A DNA stretch of 64,000 nt from Gordonia humi. GTDB lineage: Bacteria; Actinomycetota; Actinomycetes; Mycobacteriales; Mycobacteriaceae. The notes below the pieces were generated by a model. It saw nothing but the letters and a program-made list of their open reading frames with translations. It was not told where the DNA came from and did not search any database. Below are positions 34,366-43,578 of the stretch, one piece after another. Numbering within the stretch: position 1 is the stretch's first letter; every line of letters starts with the position of its first letter. Location of the stretch: the NCBI RefSeq assembly GCF_014197435.1, contig NZ_JACIFP010000001.1, positions 1,798,001-1,862,000 on the forward strand, written 5' to 3'. A program made the position numbers and the translations under genes.

Positions 34366-35916
34366 TCATCGCGAGCGGCGCGGCGGGGGCGGGTCAGCCT
34401 CGACCATGCTGCGCAATCGATTCCGATCGGTCTTCGACATCGCAGTCTGCGGGATCTCGTCCACGAGGACGAGATGGTCGGGGGCCTTGTAGTCCGCGAG
34501 TCGGGCGCTCGTCCACTCGCGGATCTCGGCGAGCGTCGGCGACGCATCGGGTTCGGGTACGACGAAGGCGACGCCGATTTCACCGATCACCGGCGCAGCA
34601 TGGCCGACCACGGCGGCGTCGCGCACCCCGGGATGTCGGGCGATGGTCTGCTCCACCTCGATCGGATGGATGTTGAATCCGCCGCGGATGTACATGTCGC
34701 CCGCGCGGCCGGCGAGAACGAGGTCGCCTGCATCGGTGAGCGATCCCAGATCGCCGGTGATGAGGCACCCGTCCGCGTCGAAGGCCTGTGCGGTCAGTTC
34801 CGGATCGTTCCAGTAGCCCCGCATCACCGTCCCGCCGCGCACGCGGACCGTGCCGATCGTTCCGGGGGCGACCGGTCGTCCCTCGTCGTCGACGATCTTC
34901 ACCTCCATGCCCGACTGCGGCCTACCCACCGTGCGGAACTGGACCTCCGGCGGGTCGTCAGGGTCGGTACCGCACACCGACGGAGCCTCGGTCATCGCGT
35001 AGCGGACCACGAGCGGGACACCGATCGTCGATGCGGCGGCGCGGACCAGGTCGGGCGAGGCCGGGGCGGTGGCCACGACGCCGACCCGCAGATCCGGGAA
35101 CGAGGTGAGGTCGAGGTCGGGGAGCTCGAGCAGTTTGGCCCACTGCGTCGGGACCGCGCCGCCCACCGTGATGTGTTCGTCGCGCAGGGTCCGCGCCATG
35201 CCGTCGACGGTCCAGGGCGTCGGCGGGATGACGAGAGTCGTCCCCCACAGCAGCTGATCCCACAGCTTGGACATGTATCCGGCGTGGGAGAACGGAGTCG
35301 ACGTCATCCGGCGGTCGAACGGGGCGCTCATCGCGCCTGCGGCAGCGGCGGACGCCGCGAGGTTGTCTGCGTCGAACCACGCGCCTTTGGGCAGGCCGGT
35401 GGTGCCGCTGCTGTAGACGATCGCGACCGGATCGGTGCGTTCGATCCGCGGTCGGGCCGGGTCGCCCGGCGTCTGGTACACGTCGTGCAGTTCAGCGAGA
35501 TCGACCACACGCACGGCGGGCGGGACGGTGGTGCGTACGTGCTCGGTGTCGGCGACGACCACCGTCGGTGACGAGGAGTGCAGGATCGCGGCCGTCTCCA
35601 CCGGGCCGAGTCGGCCGTTCACTCCAGTCGTGACCGCGCCGATGAACGCCGCTGCCGCGTAGCAGACCGCGTAATCCACCCCCGACGGCAGCATGAGGGT
35701 GACGACGTCTCCCTTGCCGACACCGAGGCGGGCGAAGAGGGCCGCTGTGCTCTTCGCTCGGGCCACCCACTCCCGGAAGGACATCGCAGCGGTCGGGGTC
35801 ACATAGGCGAGACGGTCGCCGTATGCGCGCGCGGCCGCCTCCAACGCGTCGCCGGTGTCGGTGAACGTGTCGTCGAGCGGCGGACCGTCCGCCGACAGTG
35901 TGTGCTCGGACGTCAT
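34366..35916 (-). CDS. Acyl-CoA synthetase (AMP-forming, ANL family)
   Basis: A 516-residue ligase. ATG at 35916 overlaps the thiolase-like gene's stop by 4 bases; the longer frame upstream is inside that gene. Motifs: VYSSGTTGLPKG loop, RYAMTEAPSV, ITGDLGSL, AGRAGDMYIRGGFNIHP, and C-terminal TAMSKTDRNRL with the expected Lys region. It is fourth in the operon ACAD/ACAD/Ltp/ACS/ferredoxin. Together these could activate and shorten one side chain. Confidence 0.93.
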   Translation of the reverse strand: MTSEHTLSADGPPLDDTFTDTGDALEAAARAYGDRLAYVTPTAAMSFREWVARAKSTAALFARLGVGKGDVVTLMLPSGVDYAVCYAAAAFIGAVTTGVNGRLGPVETAAILHSSSPTVVVADTEHVRTTVPPAVRVVDLAELHDVYQTPGDPARPRIERTDPVAIVYSSGTTGLPKGAWFDADNLAASAAAAGAMSAPFDRRMTSTPFSHAGYMSKLWDQLLWGTTLVIPPTPWTVDGMARTLRDEHITVGGAVPTQWAKLLELPDLDLTSFPDLRVGVVATAPASPDLVRAAASTIGVPLVVRYAMTEAPSVCGTDPDDPPEVQFRTVGRPQSGMEVKIVDDEGRPVAPGTIGTVRVRGGTVMRGYWNDPELTAQAFDADGCLITGDLGSLTDAGDLVLAGRAGDMYIRGGFNIHPIEVEQTIARHPGVRDAAVVGHAAPVIGEIGVAFVVPEPDASPTLAEIREWTSARLADYKAPDHLVLVDEIPQTAMSKTDRNRLRSMVEADPPPPRRSR

Positions 35917-37064
35917 GGCCGGTCCACCCCCAGCAACACCGTCCCGCTCGAACAGAACCATCCGCCGGTACCGCTCACACAGGCGATCTCGGCGTCGGGA
36001 ACCTGCCGGGGCCCGCACTCGCCGCGGAGCTGACGGGCCGCCTCGACCAGGAGGAACAGTCCACGCTGGCCGGGGTGGCAGGCCGACAGCCCGCCGCCGT
36101 CGGTGTTCGTCGGCAGTGAACCGCCCAGACGCAGATTCTTCTCGGCGATGAACGGTCCGCCCTCGCCCTTCGCGCAGAATCCGAGATCCTCGACGGTCGT
36201 CATGAGCATGTAGGTGAACGCGTCGTACAGTTCGGCGACGTCGACGTCGGCGGGCGTCAGGCCCGCGCGCTCGAAGGCGAGAGGACCGGTCACCGACGCG
36301 GGTCCGACGGTCATGTCGTCCCACTGGCTGGTGAGCATGTGCGACGTGGCGTCTGCCGATCCCAGCACCCAGACGGGGGTCGACGCGAGATCGGGCACCC
36401 GGTCCTCGGCGACGAGCACGACGGCGGCGCCGCCGTCCGACCGGATGCAGCAGTGCAGCTTCGTGAACGGGTCGGCGATCATCGGACCGGACAGAACGTC
36501 GTCGACGGTGATCGGGTCCCGGTACATCGCTTCGGGGTTGTCGGCCGCGTTGAACCGGGCGGACACCGCGACCTCGGCGAGCTGCTCGATCGTCGTGCCG
36601 TACTCATGCATGTGACGGCGTGCCGCCATCGCATACTTGGAGATGAGGGTGTGGCCGTACGGGGCATCCCACTGCAGCGGGCCGCGTGTGCCCCAGTTGA
36701 GGTTTGCGCCGCGCAGGCCCTTGCGGATGTCGGCGCGGGCGGTGGATCCGTAGGTGAGCAGTACGACGTCTGCGTGGCCGGACGCGATCGCGTCGGTCGC
36801 GTGCGAGACCATCACCTCCCACGATGCGCCGCCGACGGATGTCGAGTCGATCCAGCGGGGCTTGATGCCGAGATACTCGCCGACGTCGGTCGGCGGCAGT
36901 GTGCCCTGACTCGTCGAGGCCAGGCCGTCGATGTCGGCGGGCTTGAGGCCGGCCTCGGCCAGCGCACGCCGACTCGCCTGCGCCATCAGTTCGTACGGGT
37001 TCTTTGTATCGACGCGTCCGACGTCCGACAACGCGACGCCTGCGATCGCCACCCTGCGGTTCAT
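35913..37064 (-). CDS. Thiolase-like lipid-transfer protein (Ltp type), no DUF35 neighbour
   Basis: A 383-residue thiolase-fold protein; ATG at 37064 overlaps the ACAD stop (ATGA). It opens RRVAIAGVALSDVGRV, has ELYDAFTYMLM with the conserved Tyr, and PTNTDGGGLSACHPG, where Asp stands in place of the His of the NxHGG motif. It lacks the reactive-Cys region of true thiolases. Unlike the pairs at 9 and 42 kb, it has no adjacent DUF35 gene. It may borrow one of those DUF35 proteins or act alone as an acyl-CoA lyase. Confidence 0.85.
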   Translation of the reverse strand: MNRRVAIAGVALSDVGRVDTKNPYELMAQASRRALAEAGLKPADIDGLASTSQGTLPPTDVGEYLGIKPRWIDSTSVGGASWEVMVSHATDAIASGHADVVLLTYGSTARADIRKGLRGANLNWGTRGPLQWDAPYGHTLISKYAMAARRHMHEYGTTIEQLAEVAVSARFNAADNPEAMYRDPITVDDVLSGPMIADPFTKLHCCIRSDGGAAVVLVAEDRVPDLASTPVWVLGSADATSHMLTSQWDDMTVGPASVTGPLAFERAGLTPADVDVAELYDAFTYMLMTTVEDLGFCAKGEGGPFIAEKNLRLGGSLPTNTDGGGLSACHPGQRGLFLLVEAARQLRGECGPRQVPDAEIACVSGTGGWFCSSGTVLLGVDRP

Positions 37065-38089
37065 TGTGCGGCCTCCATGCTCAGTAGATCGGCGAGGACC
37101 TCCGACGAGTCGGCGAACAGATGCGTATGCACGATCGCGCGCTTGAGGAAGTAGTGGGCGTTGTGTTCGTAGGTGTATCCCATTCCGCCGTGGACCTGGA
37201 TGCTTGCGCTTCCGTTGGACATGGCGGCCTGACCTGCGACGGCGCGCGCCGCGAGGATCTGGAACTCGACGTCGGAGCGATGGGAGGCGAATGCAGTGGC
37301 GGCGAACAACGTCTGCGCTGACGCGGACTCGGCGTGCACCGCCATGTCGACGACCGCGTGCTTGATCGCCTGGTGGACGCCGATCGGGCGACCGAACTGG
37401 ATGCGTGTCTTCGCGTGCTCGGTGCACAGATCGGCGATCGCCTCCGCGAGTCCGAAGAGGAACGCGGAGTTGAGGATCTGAGCGCGCGCCCAGATCCAGT
37501 CGACGTCCGAGGACACCCAGACCGCGACCGGTGCTGCGTCGACCCGGGCTCGGCCGAGTCGGGTGGCCGGATCGACGGACTCGACCGGCGTGACGTCGCC
37601 GAAGTCCGCGATCCGCACGAGACCGGCGCCGGTGCGCGTCACGACGAGAGCGTGACTGCACTCGACGCAGTCGATGAGATCGAACGAACCGGTGACGGAG
37701 TCCGCGGTGACGGTGCCTTCGCCGCGCAGCTCGGCGACGCCTACCAGTGCGGATCCGGAACTGATCTGGCCGGCGAGGGCCTGATCGCCCGCCTCGGCGG
37801 CGACTCGTGCGCCCAGGATCGACGACAGGAGTGGACCGACAGCCAGGTGGCGGGCGAGTTCGGCGACGAGTAGGACCTCGTCGTCGATCGGCTGGCCGGA
37901 CCCGCCGAATCGCTCGTCGAGCCCCAGACTCAGCAGGCCCATCTCGGCGCCCTCGCACCACACGTCGAGGTCGACGGCCGTCGCCTCGTTGCGACGTTTG
38001 CGGGCCTGTGCGATCGGGTCGCGAGCGCTCACGAAGTCGCCTGCCGCGGCGACCAGTTCGAGCTGGTCTTGGGAGGGGAGGAGGTTCAT
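37061..38089 (-). CDS. Acyl-CoA dehydrogenase, small subunit of an ACAD pair
   Basis: A 342-residue ACAD from ATG 38089 with AAGGA 8 bases upstream. It is short, with a weak middle domain but a normal C-terminal signature (KTRIQFGRPIGVHQAIKH, QVHGGMGYTYEHNAHYFLKR). It lacks FSEPxAGSD and GGTSEI, both present in the preceding gene's product, so it is the non-flavin-contact partner of a heteromeric enzyme. It lies 16 bases after that gene. Confidence 0.9.
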   Translation of the reverse strand: MNLLPSQDQLELVAAAGDFVSARDPIAQARKRRNEATAVDLDVWCEGAEMGLLSLGLDERFGGSGQPIDDEVLLVAELARHLAVGPLLSSILGARVAAEAGDQALAGQISSGSALVGVAELRGEGTVTADSVTGSFDLIDCVECSHALVVTRTGAGLVRIADFGDVTPVESVDPATRLGRARVDAAPVAVWVSSDVDWIWARAQILNSAFLFGLAEAIADLCTEHAKTRIQFGRPIGVHQAIKHAVVDMAVHAESASAQTLFAATAFASHRSDVEFQILAARAVAGQAAMSNGSASIQVHGGMGYTYEHNAHYFLKRAIVHTHLFADSSEVLADLLSMEAAQ

Positions 38090-38105
38090 GGTGTGGTTCC
38101 TTCCG

Positions 38106-39278
38106 TCACCGGGGGAGTCCGAGGACTCGATCGCCGACGATGTTGCGTTGGATCTCGGAGGTGCCGCCGCCGATGGACTGCGAGAATGCGTAGAGGTAGT
38201 TGCCGACCCATCCGTTGCGGTCCCACCGGGAGGTGCTGCGCAGCGCATCGGCGCCGATGACGTCGAGGGCGAGTGCCGCGACCTCCTTGGCGAGGTCGGC
38301 GTAGAAGAGCTTCAGAATTGATCCCTGCGGTCCGGGGGTGTCGGTGGTCATGTTTCGGCAGATCCCGACGTAGGTCATCGCCCGCAGCGACGCGACGGAA
38401 GCCCGTGCACGTGCCAGGCGGCGAGCGATCTCGTCGTCGGCGATGGCCGTGCGGCGCCCGTCCGGGCCGACGTGGTCGCGCGCGAACTCGATGAGATCTT
38501 CGACCACCTTCGAGAGGCGGACCTGGTTCGCGGTGAACGCGGTGCCGCGTTCGAAGGAGAGCGTGGACATCGCCACACTCCATCCGTCGTCGACGTCGCC
38601 GACGACGTTCGCGAGGGGGATGCGGACGTCGTCGTAGAACACCTCGCAGAACTCGGCGCCGCCCTCGATGGTCTCGATCGGCCGCACCTCGATCCCCGGA
38701 CTCGTCATATCGCAGATCACCCAGGTGATGCCCTGGTGCTTGGAGCCGCTCGCATCGGTGCGCACCAGCAGCTCCTGGTAGTCGGCGATGGTCGCGAAGC
38801 TCGTCCAGATCTTCTGTCCGCTGATGACGAGTTCGTCTCCGTCGACGACGGCGCGGGTCCGCAGCGCTGCGAGGTCGGATCCGGCGTCCGGTTCCGAGAA
38901 GCCCTGGCACCAGACCGCGTCGCCTCGGAGGATCCGGGGCAGATGGAAGTTCTTCTGCTCCTCGGTCGCTCGGGTGATCAACGTCGGCCCCGCATGCGAG
39001 GTGCCGACGAAGTTGGCGTCTATGCCCGGGAATCCCTGTGCTGCGTACTCCTCGTACCAGATGAGTTGCTGGAGGAGGGTCAACCCGCGGCCGCCGTACT
39101 CGGTCGGCCACGCGATCCCCGCCCAGCCGCCCTCCCATTGGGTGCGCTGCCATGCGGTGTCGTACTCGCGGATGCCATCGGCATCGCGGGGGCGCTCCTC
39201 GCGGGGCTTGTTCTCCTCGAGCCAGGTCCTTACCTCGTCGCGGAACTCCACCTGCCCGGCACTGAAGTCCAAGTCCAT
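38106..39278 (-). CDS. Acyl-CoA dehydrogenase, large subunit of an ACAD pair
   Basis: A 390-residue ACAD with FSEPDAGSDLAALR, ISGQKIWTSFATIADYQ, and SQSIGGGTSEIQRN. The long N-terminal segment (WLEENKPREERP) is typical of the larger FadE26/FadE28-type subunits. It opens the operon ACAD/ACAD/Ltp/ACS/ferredoxin. The promoter should lie in the 58 bases separating it from the aldolase gene, where TGTCAGA and two TTAGTGA repeats are found. Confidence 0.92.
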   Translation of the reverse strand: MDLDFSAGQVEFRDEVRTWLEENKPREERPRDADGIREYDTAWQRTQWEGGWAGIAWPTEYGGRGLTLLQQLIWYEEYAAQGFPGIDANFVGTSHAGPTLITRATEEQKNFHLPRILRGDAVWCQGFSEPDAGSDLAALRTRAVVDGDELVISGQKIWTSFATIADYQELLVRTDASGSKHQGITWVICDMTSPGIEVRPIETIEGGAEFCEVFYDDVRIPLANVVGDVDDGWSVAMSTLSFERGTAFTANQVRLSKVVEDLIEFARDHVGPDGRRTAIADDEIARRLARARASVASLRAMTYVGICRNMTTDTPGPQGSILKLFYADLAKEVAALALDVIGADALRSTSRWDRNGWVGNYLYAFSQSIGGGTSEIQRNIVGDRVLGLPR

Positions 39279-39314
39279 CTAGACACCTTCCGTCTTCGTG
39301 CTCGATACCTCGAG

Positions 39315-39347
39315 CGTTAGTGACACTATTGTCAGATTAGTGAGCGC
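39315..39347 (-). promoter_or_regulatory. Promoter-gap motifs before the ACAD-pair operon: TAGTGACACTA and TGTCAGA
   Basis: A TAGTG-A-CACTA palindrome (39318-39328) is followed by TGTCAGA (39330-39336) ending exactly at the aldolase stop codon. TTAGTGA occurs twice, at 39317-39323 and 39338-39344. The region sits 37-70 bases upstream of the ACAD start, suggesting that this operon has its own promoter despite following the aldolase operon closely. Confidence 0.45.
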
Positions 39348-40149
39348 CTGAGTCAAGTGTCGGGTGGGTGGAATCGGTGATGTAGCGGGTGGCGAGGGCT
39401 TCGCTGCCGCGGGCCAGGATCGCCACGTCGGCGCCCACGAGGACGAAGTCCGCGCCCGCGGCGGTGTACGTCTCCACGAGGTCGGGGTTGAATGCGTTGA
39501 CCCCCGCAAACGCGCCCGCATCCTTGATGATTCCGATGGATCTCGCGATCGTGGCGACGACGTCGGGGTGCTCGGGGCGTCCCAGATGGCCCATGGACGC
39601 CGCGAGATCGGCCGGGCCGATGAACACGGCGTCGACTCCGTCGGTCCTCGTGATCGCGGGGAGTTCGGCCAGGCCCGCCGTCGACTCGACCTGGACCGTG
39701 AGTGAGACGGTTGTATCTGCAACTGTCAGATATCCCGGTGTGCGATTCCACCGTGAAGCCCGGGAGAGCGCGCTGCCCACGCCGCGGATCCCGGCTGGCG
39801 GATACCTCGTCGCCGCCACCAGCGCGGCCGCCTCCTCCGCGGTGTCCACCATCGGCACCATGAGATCGGTGACGCCGATGTCGAGTAGTCGTTTGATCAT
39901 CACCGGGTCGCCGTCCGGTGCCCGAACAACCACGTGGACCGGATACGCAGCGGTCGCCTGCAGCTGGGCGAGCGTGGACCGGATGTCGTTCGGCGCGTGT
40001 TCGAGGTCGAGCAGCAGCCAGTCCAGCCCGGCACCCGCGCAGATCTCGGCCGTGTACGTGTCGCCGGAGGCGATCCACATCCCGAATCGCGGGCGGTCCT
40101 GGCGCAGCGCCTCGGTCCAGGCGGTGTGGGTGACGGGGGCGTCAGTCAT
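39337..40149 (-). CDS. HpcH/HpaI-type class II pyruvate aldolase
   Basis: A 270-residue aldolase of the HpaI (2,4-dihydroxyhept-2-ene-dioate or 4-hydroxy-2-oxovalerate-type) family: [12 protein letters not shown] opening, [29 protein letters not shown] and the metal-site [11 protein letters not shown]. It cleaves 4-hydroxy-2-oxo acids to pyruvate and an aldehyde. ATG overlaps the hydratase gene by 8 bases. With the hydrolase and hydratase upstream it forms a standard lower meta-cleavage trio; the ALDHs of the window could remove the aldehyde. Confidence 0.92.
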   Translation of the reverse strand: MTDAPVTHTAWTEALRQDRPRFGMWIASGDTYTAEICAGAGLDWLLLDLEHAPNDIRSTLAQLQATAAYPVHVVVRAPDGDPVMIKRLLDIGVTDLMVPMVDTAEEAAALVAATRYPPAGIRGVGSALSRASRWNRTPGYLTVADTTVSLTVQVESTAGLAELPAITRTDGVDAVFIGPADLAASMGHLGRPEHPDVVATIARSIGIIKDAGAFAGVNAFNPDLVETYTAAGADFVLVGADVAILARGSEALATRYITDSTHPTLDSGAH

Positions 40150-40969
40150 CGGTCGGCCTTTCGAAGTACACGGAGACCGTCCCGAGCGGCCCGTAGTCGG
40201 CGACGAAGGTGTCGCCCGGTTCGGCGAAGACAGGGGCGGTGAACGATCCGGAGAGGATCACCTCGCCCGCCTCGAGGGAGACCCCGTGCGGCGCCAGACG
40301 GTCGGCCAGCCAGGCGACGCCGTTGGCCGGGTGGTTGAGGACGGACGCCGCCACCCCGGAGTCCTCGATCGACCCGTTGCGCAGCAGCAGTGCCGAGACC
40401 CAGCGCAGATCGGTCTCCATCGGACGGACGGGCCGCCCGCCCAGCACGATTCCGGCGTCTGCGGCGTTGTCGCAGATGGTGTCGACGATGGTGCGCAGGT
40501 GTCCGGTCTCCGGATCGGCCATCTGGACGCGTGCGTCGAGGATCTCCAGCGCGGGAGTCACGTAGTCGGCGGCGTCGAGGACGTCGTACAGGGTGACGCC
40601 GGGGCCGGCGAGCGGTCGGCCCAGTACGAAGGCGAGCTCCACCTCGATCCGGGGTCGGATGAATCGTCCGGCCGGGACGGTGCCGCCGTCGTCGAAGAAC
40701 ATGTCGTCGAGCAGGGCGCCGTAATCGGGTTCGGTGATCGACACCGCGCGCTGCATCACCTTGGACGTGAGGCCGATCTTGCGGCCGCGGACCACGCCGC
40801 CAGCCGCCACCTTCAAGCCGACCAGCGCGCGTTGGACTGCGTATGCGTCCTCGATGGTCATGTCGGGGTGGCGCAACGAGATCTGGCGGATCGGCACTCC
40901 GGTCCGCTCCGCCTCGTAGAGCTCGCGGGCCAGTACGTCCGGGTCTGGTCGAGAGGCTCCGTCGCTCAT
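40142..40969 (-). CDS. 2-hydroxy-dienoate hydratase (MhpD/HpcG family)
   Basis: A 275-residue hydratase/decarboxylase-family protein. ATG 40969 overlaps the hydrolase stop (ATGA). Recognisable are [23 protein letters not shown], the metal-ligand area [16 protein letters not shown], and the C-terminal [19 protein letters not shown]. It adds water to 2-hydroxy-2,4-dienoates, giving the 4-hydroxy-2-oxo acid used by the aldolase gene that follows. Whether it prefers C5 or C7 dicarboxylic substrates cannot be read from sequence by eye. Confidence 0.92.
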   Translation of the reverse strand: MSDGASRPDPDVLARELYEAERTGVPIRQISLRHPDMTIEDAYAVQRALVGLKVAAGGVVRGRKIGLTSKVMQRAVSITEPDYGALLDDMFFDDGGTVPAGRFIRPRIEVELAFVLGRPLAGPGVTLYDVLDAADYVTPALEILDARVQMADPETGHLRTIVDTICDNAADAGIVLGGRPVRPMETDLRWVSALLLRNGSIEDSGVAASVLNHPANGVAWLADRLAPHGVSLEAGEVILSGSFTAPVFAEPGDTFVADYGPLGTVSVYFERPTDD

Positions 40970-41862
40970 TTCGCGAGGAACTCCAGTGCGGCCGGGTTGA
41001 ACGAGTCCGGGTCCTCGAAATGCGGCCAGTGCCGGACCTCGGGCATCGCGAACACCTCCGAGTTCGGGATGAGACCCGCTACGATGTGCGCCGTGCTCTG
41101 GTACTCGCCGTGATCCTTGCCGGACGCGACGACCATCGTCGGCGCGGTGATCGTGGTCCAGTCCGCCTCGGGGATCAGGTTGCGGTCGCGTGCCTGCGCA
41201 TCCTGCAGGATCAGCAGGTGGTCGATCGTCTCGCGGGTGTCGGTGCGCTGGTAGATCGCCTGGCGCAGCGCGATGATGTCGGGGATCCGGTTCGACTCGT
41301 CGGCGATGAGGTGTTCGAAGACTTTGTGGATCGACTCCCATGTCGGGTTGTTCACCGCTTCGGTGCGCTCGGCGCGGATGCGTGCCATGTTCGAGGCGGT
41401 CGCGATGAGTCCCGCGGGGGACATGAGGATGACCTTGTCGACGCGCTCGGGATGCTCGACAGCGATCGCGGCGCAGACCCAGGCGCCCAGCGACATGCCG
41501 ATGAAGTGGGCGCTGTCCATGTCGAAGTGGGCCATCACGCCCAGGATCTGTCGTACGTAGACGGCGATCTCGTAGTCGTAGTCGGGCTTGTCGGAGAATC
41601 CGTTGCCGACCATGTCGACGGCCACGCAGTGGTAGTGCTCGGCCAGTGCGGCGAGGTTGGGGGCGAAGGTCTCCCAATGGCCGCCGGTGCCGTGCAGCAT
41701 GATCACGTCCGGCTTGTCTGACGAGCCGGCCTCGACGAAGCGGGTCCGGACCCCGTCGATGTCGGCGTAGCCCTGCCGGAACTCGAGCTCCCGCAGATGC
41801 GTCCAGACGCTCCGGTAGGCGTCCGTGTCGGCCTGCGGGGTCGCGGTTGATGTCTCAGTCAT
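40966..41862 (-). CDS. Alpha/beta hydrolase, meta-cleavage-product (C-C bond) hydrolase-like
   Basis: A 298-residue hydrolase; ATG 41862 follows AGGAAGGA. Features: [11 protein letters not shown] oxyanion strand, nucleophile elbow GMSLGA (Ser about 124), ASGKDHGEY with the acid residue, and [10 protein letters not shown] with the catalytic His. The [13 protein letters not shown] loop resembles MhpC/BphD/HsaD-type C-C hydrolases. It is the first of the hydrolase/hydratase/aldolase operon. No extradiol dioxygenase that would make its substrate is present in the window. Confidence 0.88.
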   Translation of the reverse strand: MTETSTATPQADTDAYRSVWTHLRELEFRQGYADIDGVRTRFVEAGSSDKPDVIMLHGTGGHWETFAPNLAALAEHYHCVAVDMVGNGFSDKPDYDYEIAVYVRQILGVMAHFDMDSAHFIGMSLGAWVCAAIAVEHPERVDKVILMSPAGLIATASNMARIRAERTEAVNNPTWESIHKVFEHLIADESNRIPDIIALRQAIYQRTDTRETIDHLLILQDAQARDRNLIPEADWTTITAPTMVVASGKDHGEYQSTAHIVAGLIPNSEVFAMPEVRHWPHFEDPDSFNPAALEFLAK

Positions 41863-41990
41863 GCTGATTCCTTCCTGTCGAGCTGGCTTAGTGTTCATTG
41901 TGTACATGTATAAACAAACCACGATTATCGCCTGTGAACTGCATGTTATGGCATATGGTCCTGTAATCGGTTCGATATGTAGACAATATT

Positions 41991-42011
41991 TCTGACACTC
42001 GTATACGCTAA
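41991..42011. promoter_or_regulatory. TCTGACA and TACGCTAA motifs in the divergent promoter region
   Basis: The 41863-42100 gap between the hydrolase operon and the Rieske operon is AT-rich, with TCTGACA at 41991-41997 and TACGCTAA at 42004-42011. The second is a half-site of the inverted repeat at 32996. A TGTACATGTATA stretch lies near 41902. The gap probably drives both operons. Confidence 0.45.
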
Positions 42012-42100
42012 GAGTATGCGGCGGAAGCGGCTCGGTAGGCAAGCGGTCGGACCGGGTCGGACGCCGAAGACTTCTTCCTACGAGCGAACGGTTGATGCCC

Positions 42101-42415
42101 ATGACGAACGGGGACCCTTCAGACGCCGAGAACGCAGTCGATCCGTCGGTGCACTGGCACGTCCGGCGCCGTGAGCTCGCAACGCTGATGAACGAGTTCG
42201 CGGCGGTGCGGGTGTCGGTGGACTCCTCGGGCAACGGCGACCGCCTGCTCGTCGAGGACCTCGAGAGCGACGACCATGTCTTCCTGACCCCGCTGGAACT
42301 GGTCAGCTTCTGTCTGGCGTCGCCGGACGACCGGGACGACTGGCTGCGCGTCGGCAGCTACCGCGGTGCGCGGGTCGACCGTTCGTTCGGCCGATCGGAT
42401 CGGGACCGTCGATGA
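42101..42415 (+). CDS. Hypothetical protein (about 104 aa) at the head of the Rieske operon
   Basis: A small acidic protein (MTNGDPSDAENAVDP..., then VHWHVRRRELATLMNEFAAVRV and HVFLTPLELVSFCLASPDDR), probably starting at 42101; an ATG at 42092 is also possible and neither has a strong ribosome-binding site. The stop overlaps the thiolase-like gene start by 4 bases, supporting translation. No domain is recognised. It has no membrane segment or zinc motif. Position suggests a regulatory or accessory role for the operon, but nothing in the sequence shows it. Confidence 0.65.
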   Translation: MTNGDPSDAENAVDPSVHWHVRRRELATLMNEFAAVRVSVDSSGNGDRLLVEDLESDDHVFLTPLELVSFCLASPDDRDDWLRVGSYRGARVDRSFGRSDRDRR

Positions 42416-43578
42416 GCGCAGGTTCCGTCCGCGACGCCGCCATCGTCGGATTCGGCATGACGGAGATGAGCCTCGTCGCCGGGCAGAGTGCGCTCGAACT
42501 GGCGGTCATCGCCGCGGAGAGAGCAGTGGCCGACGCAGGCGTCACACTTGCCGACGTCGACGGCCTGCTCGTCGGATCGTCTCAGGGCGTGCGCCCGGAC
42601 CGTCTCGGCGTGGGATTCGCCGCCCAGGGCGGATTCGACGACCTCCGACTCCTTGAACACGTCGAGATCAAAGGCGCCACCACCGTCGCGATGATCCAGC
42701 GAGCCCGGTACGCGGTCGCGTCGGGCGAGGCGCGCACGGTGATGTGCGTATTCGCCGACGCGCCGCTCATCGCCGGGAAGGGATCTGGTTCGCTGTACGC
42801 GCAGAGCGGCGGCTCGTCGGGCTCGCGAGGACTCGAACGTGCCAGCGGAGTGCTCGGATCGGTGCCCACGTACGCGCTGCTCGCACAGCGCTGGTTGCAT
42901 GTGACCGGCGGTGATCCAGCGGACCTGTGCGCCGTGGCGACGACCGCGCGCAGCTGGTCCGTGCACAATCCGGCGGCAGTGATCAGGACCCCGCTCGACG
43001 CGGAAGGCTACTACGCGAGTCCGATGATCGCGGATCCGCTGCGGCGCCTGGACTCCGCACGTCCGGTGAACGGCGCGGTCGCGGTGATCGTCACCGCCGA
43101 CCCGGGAGTCGGTGACGGCGTGCGCGTCACCGTTCGCGGAACCGGTCGCGACCACCCGGTGCGGCATCGCCGCGCCGGCGGCGAATCGTGGTTCGGCGGC
43201 GGCCGGCTCTGCGTCGACGCCGCCCTCGCCCAGGCGGGTATGAGTCGAGCCGACCTCGACGTGGTGGAGCTGTACGACCCGTTCTCGATCGTGTCGTTGA
43301 TCCTGTTGGACGAATACGACCTCACCGGCGGTGCGCCGGTCGGCGCGTTCGTCCGCGACGGACACACGGGCCCGGGTGGATCGTTGCCGGTCAACACCGG
43401 TGGCGGTCAACTCTCCGGGTTCTACCTGCAGGGGATGACGCCCCTGGCCGAGGCCGTCGTGCAGCTGCGCGGCGCAGGAGAAGGACGACAGGTGGCCGGT
43501 GCGACCACCGCGCTCGTCGGCGGCATCGGCGGGCGGATCGATCACCACGCCGCGATGATTCTGGAGCGTGCAGCATGA
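42412..43578 (+). CDS. Thiolase-like lipid-transfer protein (Ltp type)
   Basis: A 388-residue protein with SVRDAAIVGFGMTEMS, ELYDPFSIVS (conserved Tyr) and PVNTGGGQLSGFYLQG near the C-terminus. In the last motif both His of the usual NxHGG...HG are replaced (Gly and Gln), and there is no thiolase-type reactive Cys. With the DUF35 gene overlapping by 4 bases, it fits the Ltp/DUF35 aldolase model better than a thiolase. It sits directly ahead of the Rieske oxygenase genes. Confidence 0.85.
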   Translation: MSAGSVRDAAIVGFGMTEMSLVAGQSALELAVIAAERAVADAGVTLADVDGLLVGSSQGVRPDRLGVGFAAQGGFDDLRLLEHVEIKGATTVAMIQRARYAVASGEARTVMCVFADAPLIAGKGSGSLYAQSGGSSGSRGLERASGVLGSVPTYALLAQRWLHVTGGDPADLCAVATTARSWSVHNPAAVIRTPLDAEGYYASPMIADPLRRLDSARPVNGAVAVIVTADPGVGDGVRVTVRGTGRDHPVRHRRAGGESWFGGGRLCVDAALAQAGMSRADLDVVELYDPFSIVSLILLDEYDLTGGAPVGAFVRDGHTGPGGSLPVNTGGGQLSGFYLQGMTPLAEAVVQLRGAGEGRQVAGATTALVGGIGGRIDHHAAMILERAA

